Assembly: GCA_017380995.1 (NCBI GenBank)
Contig: JAFOCY010000181.1
Location: 1-6,091, forward strand
DNA: 6,091 bases
Origin: Oscillibacter sp.
GTDB lineage: Bacteria > Bacillota > Clostridia > Oscillospirales > Oscillospiraceae
Direction of reading: 5' to 3'
Below the pieces are notes generated by a model, which was given only the letters and a program-made list of their open reading frames with translations, had not been told where the DNA came from and made no database searches. Positions 4,565 to 6,091 of this stretch are shown here, one piece after another. The position numbers were made by a program, and so were the translations under genes. Each line of letters begins with the position of its first letter. Position 1 is the stretch's first letter.

Positions 4565-6091
4565 ATGAAAAACCTGACCAAAAAGCAGCGCAGAATGCTC
4601 CTTCGCATCCTCACTTCCTCCACGCTGCTGATCCTGCTGCATTTCCTGCCCGCCTTGTGGCCTCTCTACATTCTTCCCTACCTGATCGCCGGCTGGGATG
4701 TCCTCTATAAGGCGCTGAGGGGCATCAAAAACGGCCAGATGTTTGATGAGAACTTCCTCATGGGCATTGCCACCGTGGGCGCGTTTCTCACCGGGGAATT
4801 TTCCGAAGCCGTCTTCGTAATGGTTTTTTACCAGACCGGTGAGCTGTTTCAGGATTACGCCGTGGGCCGCTCCCGGGAATCCATCGCCGCCCTAATGGAT
4901 ATTTGCCCCGACACCGCAAACCTGGAAAGGGAAGACGGGTCCATTGAGGAGGCAGATCCCGAGGATGTGGAAGTGGGCAGCATCATCGTCATCAAACCCG
5001 GCGAGCGCGTCCCACTGGATGGCATCATCGAAGAGGGCACCTCCTCTTTGGATACGGCCGCCCTTACCGGGGAATCCCTGCCCCGGGACGTGGGGGAGGG
5101 GGACGAGGTCATCAGCGGCTGCGTCAATGGCAGCGGTCTTCTCCGTGTCCGGGTCACAAAGCCCTTTGAGGATTCCACCGTTGCCAAAATTCTGGATCTG
5201 GTGGAAAACGCCAGCGAGAAAAAGGCCCGTTCGGAACAGTTTGTCACCCGCTTTGCCCGGTACTATACCCCCTGCGTGGTGGCCGCCGCGGCAGCGATTT
5301 TCCTCATTCCCACCCTGTTGCTGCAGCTGATCCCCGGTCTTTCCTTCCTGGAAGGCACTGTTTGGGCGGATTGGCTCCACCGCGCCCTTATTTTTCTGGT
5401 CATCTCCTGCCCCTGTGCCCTGGTGATTTCTGTGCCTCTGAGCTTCTTTGGCGGCATCGGCGCAGCGTCCAAAGCGGGCATCCTGGTGAAGGGGAGCACC
5501 TATCTGGAAGCCATGGCAAAGGCGGAAACCGTTATCTTCGATAAGACCGGCACCCTGACCCAGGGCGTCTTCTCCGTTGCCGTCGTCCACCCCCAGGAGC
5601 CCTTCTCCCGAGAATCCCTTCTGGAAGCGGCGGCGCTGGCGGAGCGCTTTTCCGACCATCCCATCGCCCAGTCTCTGCGTAAAGCGGTGGAGGGAGAACT
5701 TGACCCCTCCCGGATCTGCGGGGTGGAAGAGATACCCGGTCACGGCGTGCGAGCCGTTGTGGACGGAAAAACCATCCTTGCGGGCAACCACCGCCTGATG
5801 GAGCGGGAGAACATTGCCTTCCAACCCTGTGAGCTTCCCGGCACCATCGTCCATATCGCATCAGATGGCATTTACGCCGGGCATATCCTGATCTCCGATC
5901 TTCCCAAAAAGAGTGCAAAGGACGCCATTGCCTCCTTGAAAAGAAGCGGCGTAAAGAAAACGGTGATGCTCAGCGGCGATGCGGAACCCGTGGCGGCTGA
6001 CATTGCCGCGAAGCTGGGTCTGGACGACTGCCACGCCCAGCTCCTGCCGGACCAGAAGGTACAAAAGGCGGAGGAGATCCTTGCATCCAAG
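4565..6091 (+). CDS. P1B-type heavy-metal-exporting ATPase (Zn/Cd/Pb class), 3' end cut off
   Basis: 509 codons are present and the frame is open at the window edge; full proteins of this type have roughly 600-700 residues. The N-terminus has no HMA domain and goes straight into membrane helices (about 11-28, 33-52, 63-76, 78-98). Then come the actuator domain with TGES (168-171), a helix at ~235-256, the metal-gate helix with CPC (282-284), the phosphorylated D326 in DKTGT, the N-domain SDHP (363-366) and PGHGV (391-395), and the hinge SGD (470-472), with Ser where Thr is usual. CPC and the SDHP/PGHG style fit the ZntA/CadA group, exporting Zn, Cd or Pb; the deciding last helices are missing. 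The ATG at 4565 lies 3 bases after the HMA stop, with only GTGATC (4550-4555) as a weak ribosome site, so translation is probably coupled. Frame and motifs were read directly from the bases. Confidence 0.93.
   Translation, partial: MKNLTKKQRRMLLRILTSSTLLILLHFLPALWPLYILPYLIAGWDVLYKALRGIKNGQMFDENFLMGIATVGAFLTGEFSEAVFVMVFYQTGELFQDYAVGRSRESIAALMDICPDTANLEREDGSIEEADPEDVEVGSIIVIKPGERVPLDGIIEEGTSSLDTAALTGESLPRDVGEGDEVISGCVNGSGLLRVRVTKPFEDSTVAKILDLVENASEKKARSEQFVTRFARYYTPCVVAAAAAIFLIPTLLLQLIPGLSFLEGTVWADWLHRALIFLVISCPCALVISVPLSFFGGIGAASKAGILVKGSTYLEAMAKAETVIFDKTGTLTQGVFSVAVVHPQEPFSRESLLEAAALAERFSDHPIAQSLRKAVEGELDPSRICGVEEIPGHGVRAVVDGKTILAGNHRLMERENIAFQPCELPGTIVHIASDGIYAGHILISDLPKKSAKDAIASLKRSGVKKTVMLSGDAEPVAADIAAKLGLDDCHAQLLPDQKVQKAEEILASK

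Noticed and set aside
4892..5854. 320-codon minus-strand open frame opposite the ATPase
   Set aside because: It is antisense to the actuator, membrane and phosphorylation domains of a clear P-type ATPase and shows no motif of its own.
1..6091. CRISPR array, tRNA, rRNA, transposon or phage elements
   Set aside because: No regularly spaced repeats, cloverleaf, conserved rRNA stretch, transposase motif or terminal inverted repeats were seen by eye.

Overview
The window reads as chromosomal DNA of a moderately GC-rich, low-GC-lineage-type Gram-positive anaerobe, most likely a gut Clostridia member of the Oscillospiraceae/Ruminococcaceae type. This is inferred from strong GGAGG-type ribosome binding sites, the style of the HAMP-less sensor kinase (RPVEKAW linker, SHELKTPL box), the DUF4340 protein and the CadC-like ArsR repressor. 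No 16S or marker gene is present, so the placement is an inference.

Left part (1-3392): an AT-rich control region of about 275 bases carries a strong leftward promoter (37-65) for something beyond the edge and a strong rightward promoter (156-185). The rightward promoter drives a probable operon of three genes: a membrane-anchored DUF4340 protein (276-1277), an OmpR-family response regulator (1312-1995) and a HAMP-less sensor histidine kinase (2153-3361). A 157-base gap between regulator and kinase holds clustered TTTTCCACA-like repeats and competing hairpins. An 18-bp perfect inverted repeat (3353-3392) ends the operon and also ends the convergent gene from the other side.

Middle (3392-3799, minus strand): a single PaaI-type hotdog thioesterase with its own promoter.

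Right part (3877 to the edge): a heavy-metal efflux operon. A promoter with perfect TTGACA and TATAAT hexamers and a SmtB/CadC-like operator over the start site controls an ArsR/SmtB repressor that carries residues for both known metal sites (alpha3N cysteines and the alpha5 D-H-H-E set). It is followed by a free-standing 72-residue HMA metal-binding protein and, 3 bases later, by a CPC-motif P1B-type ATPase that lacks an N-terminal metal-binding domain and runs off the right edge after 509 codons. The expected circuit is that Zn/Cd/Pb-type ions release the repressor, and the small HMA protein then hands metal to, or regulates, the ATPase for export.

I see no tRNA, rRNA, CRISPR array, insertion sequence or phage gene. 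The less-explained elements are the intergenic TTTTCCACA motif, the regulator-kinase gap, the DUF4340 partnership with a two-component system, and the split HMA/ATPase arrangement.
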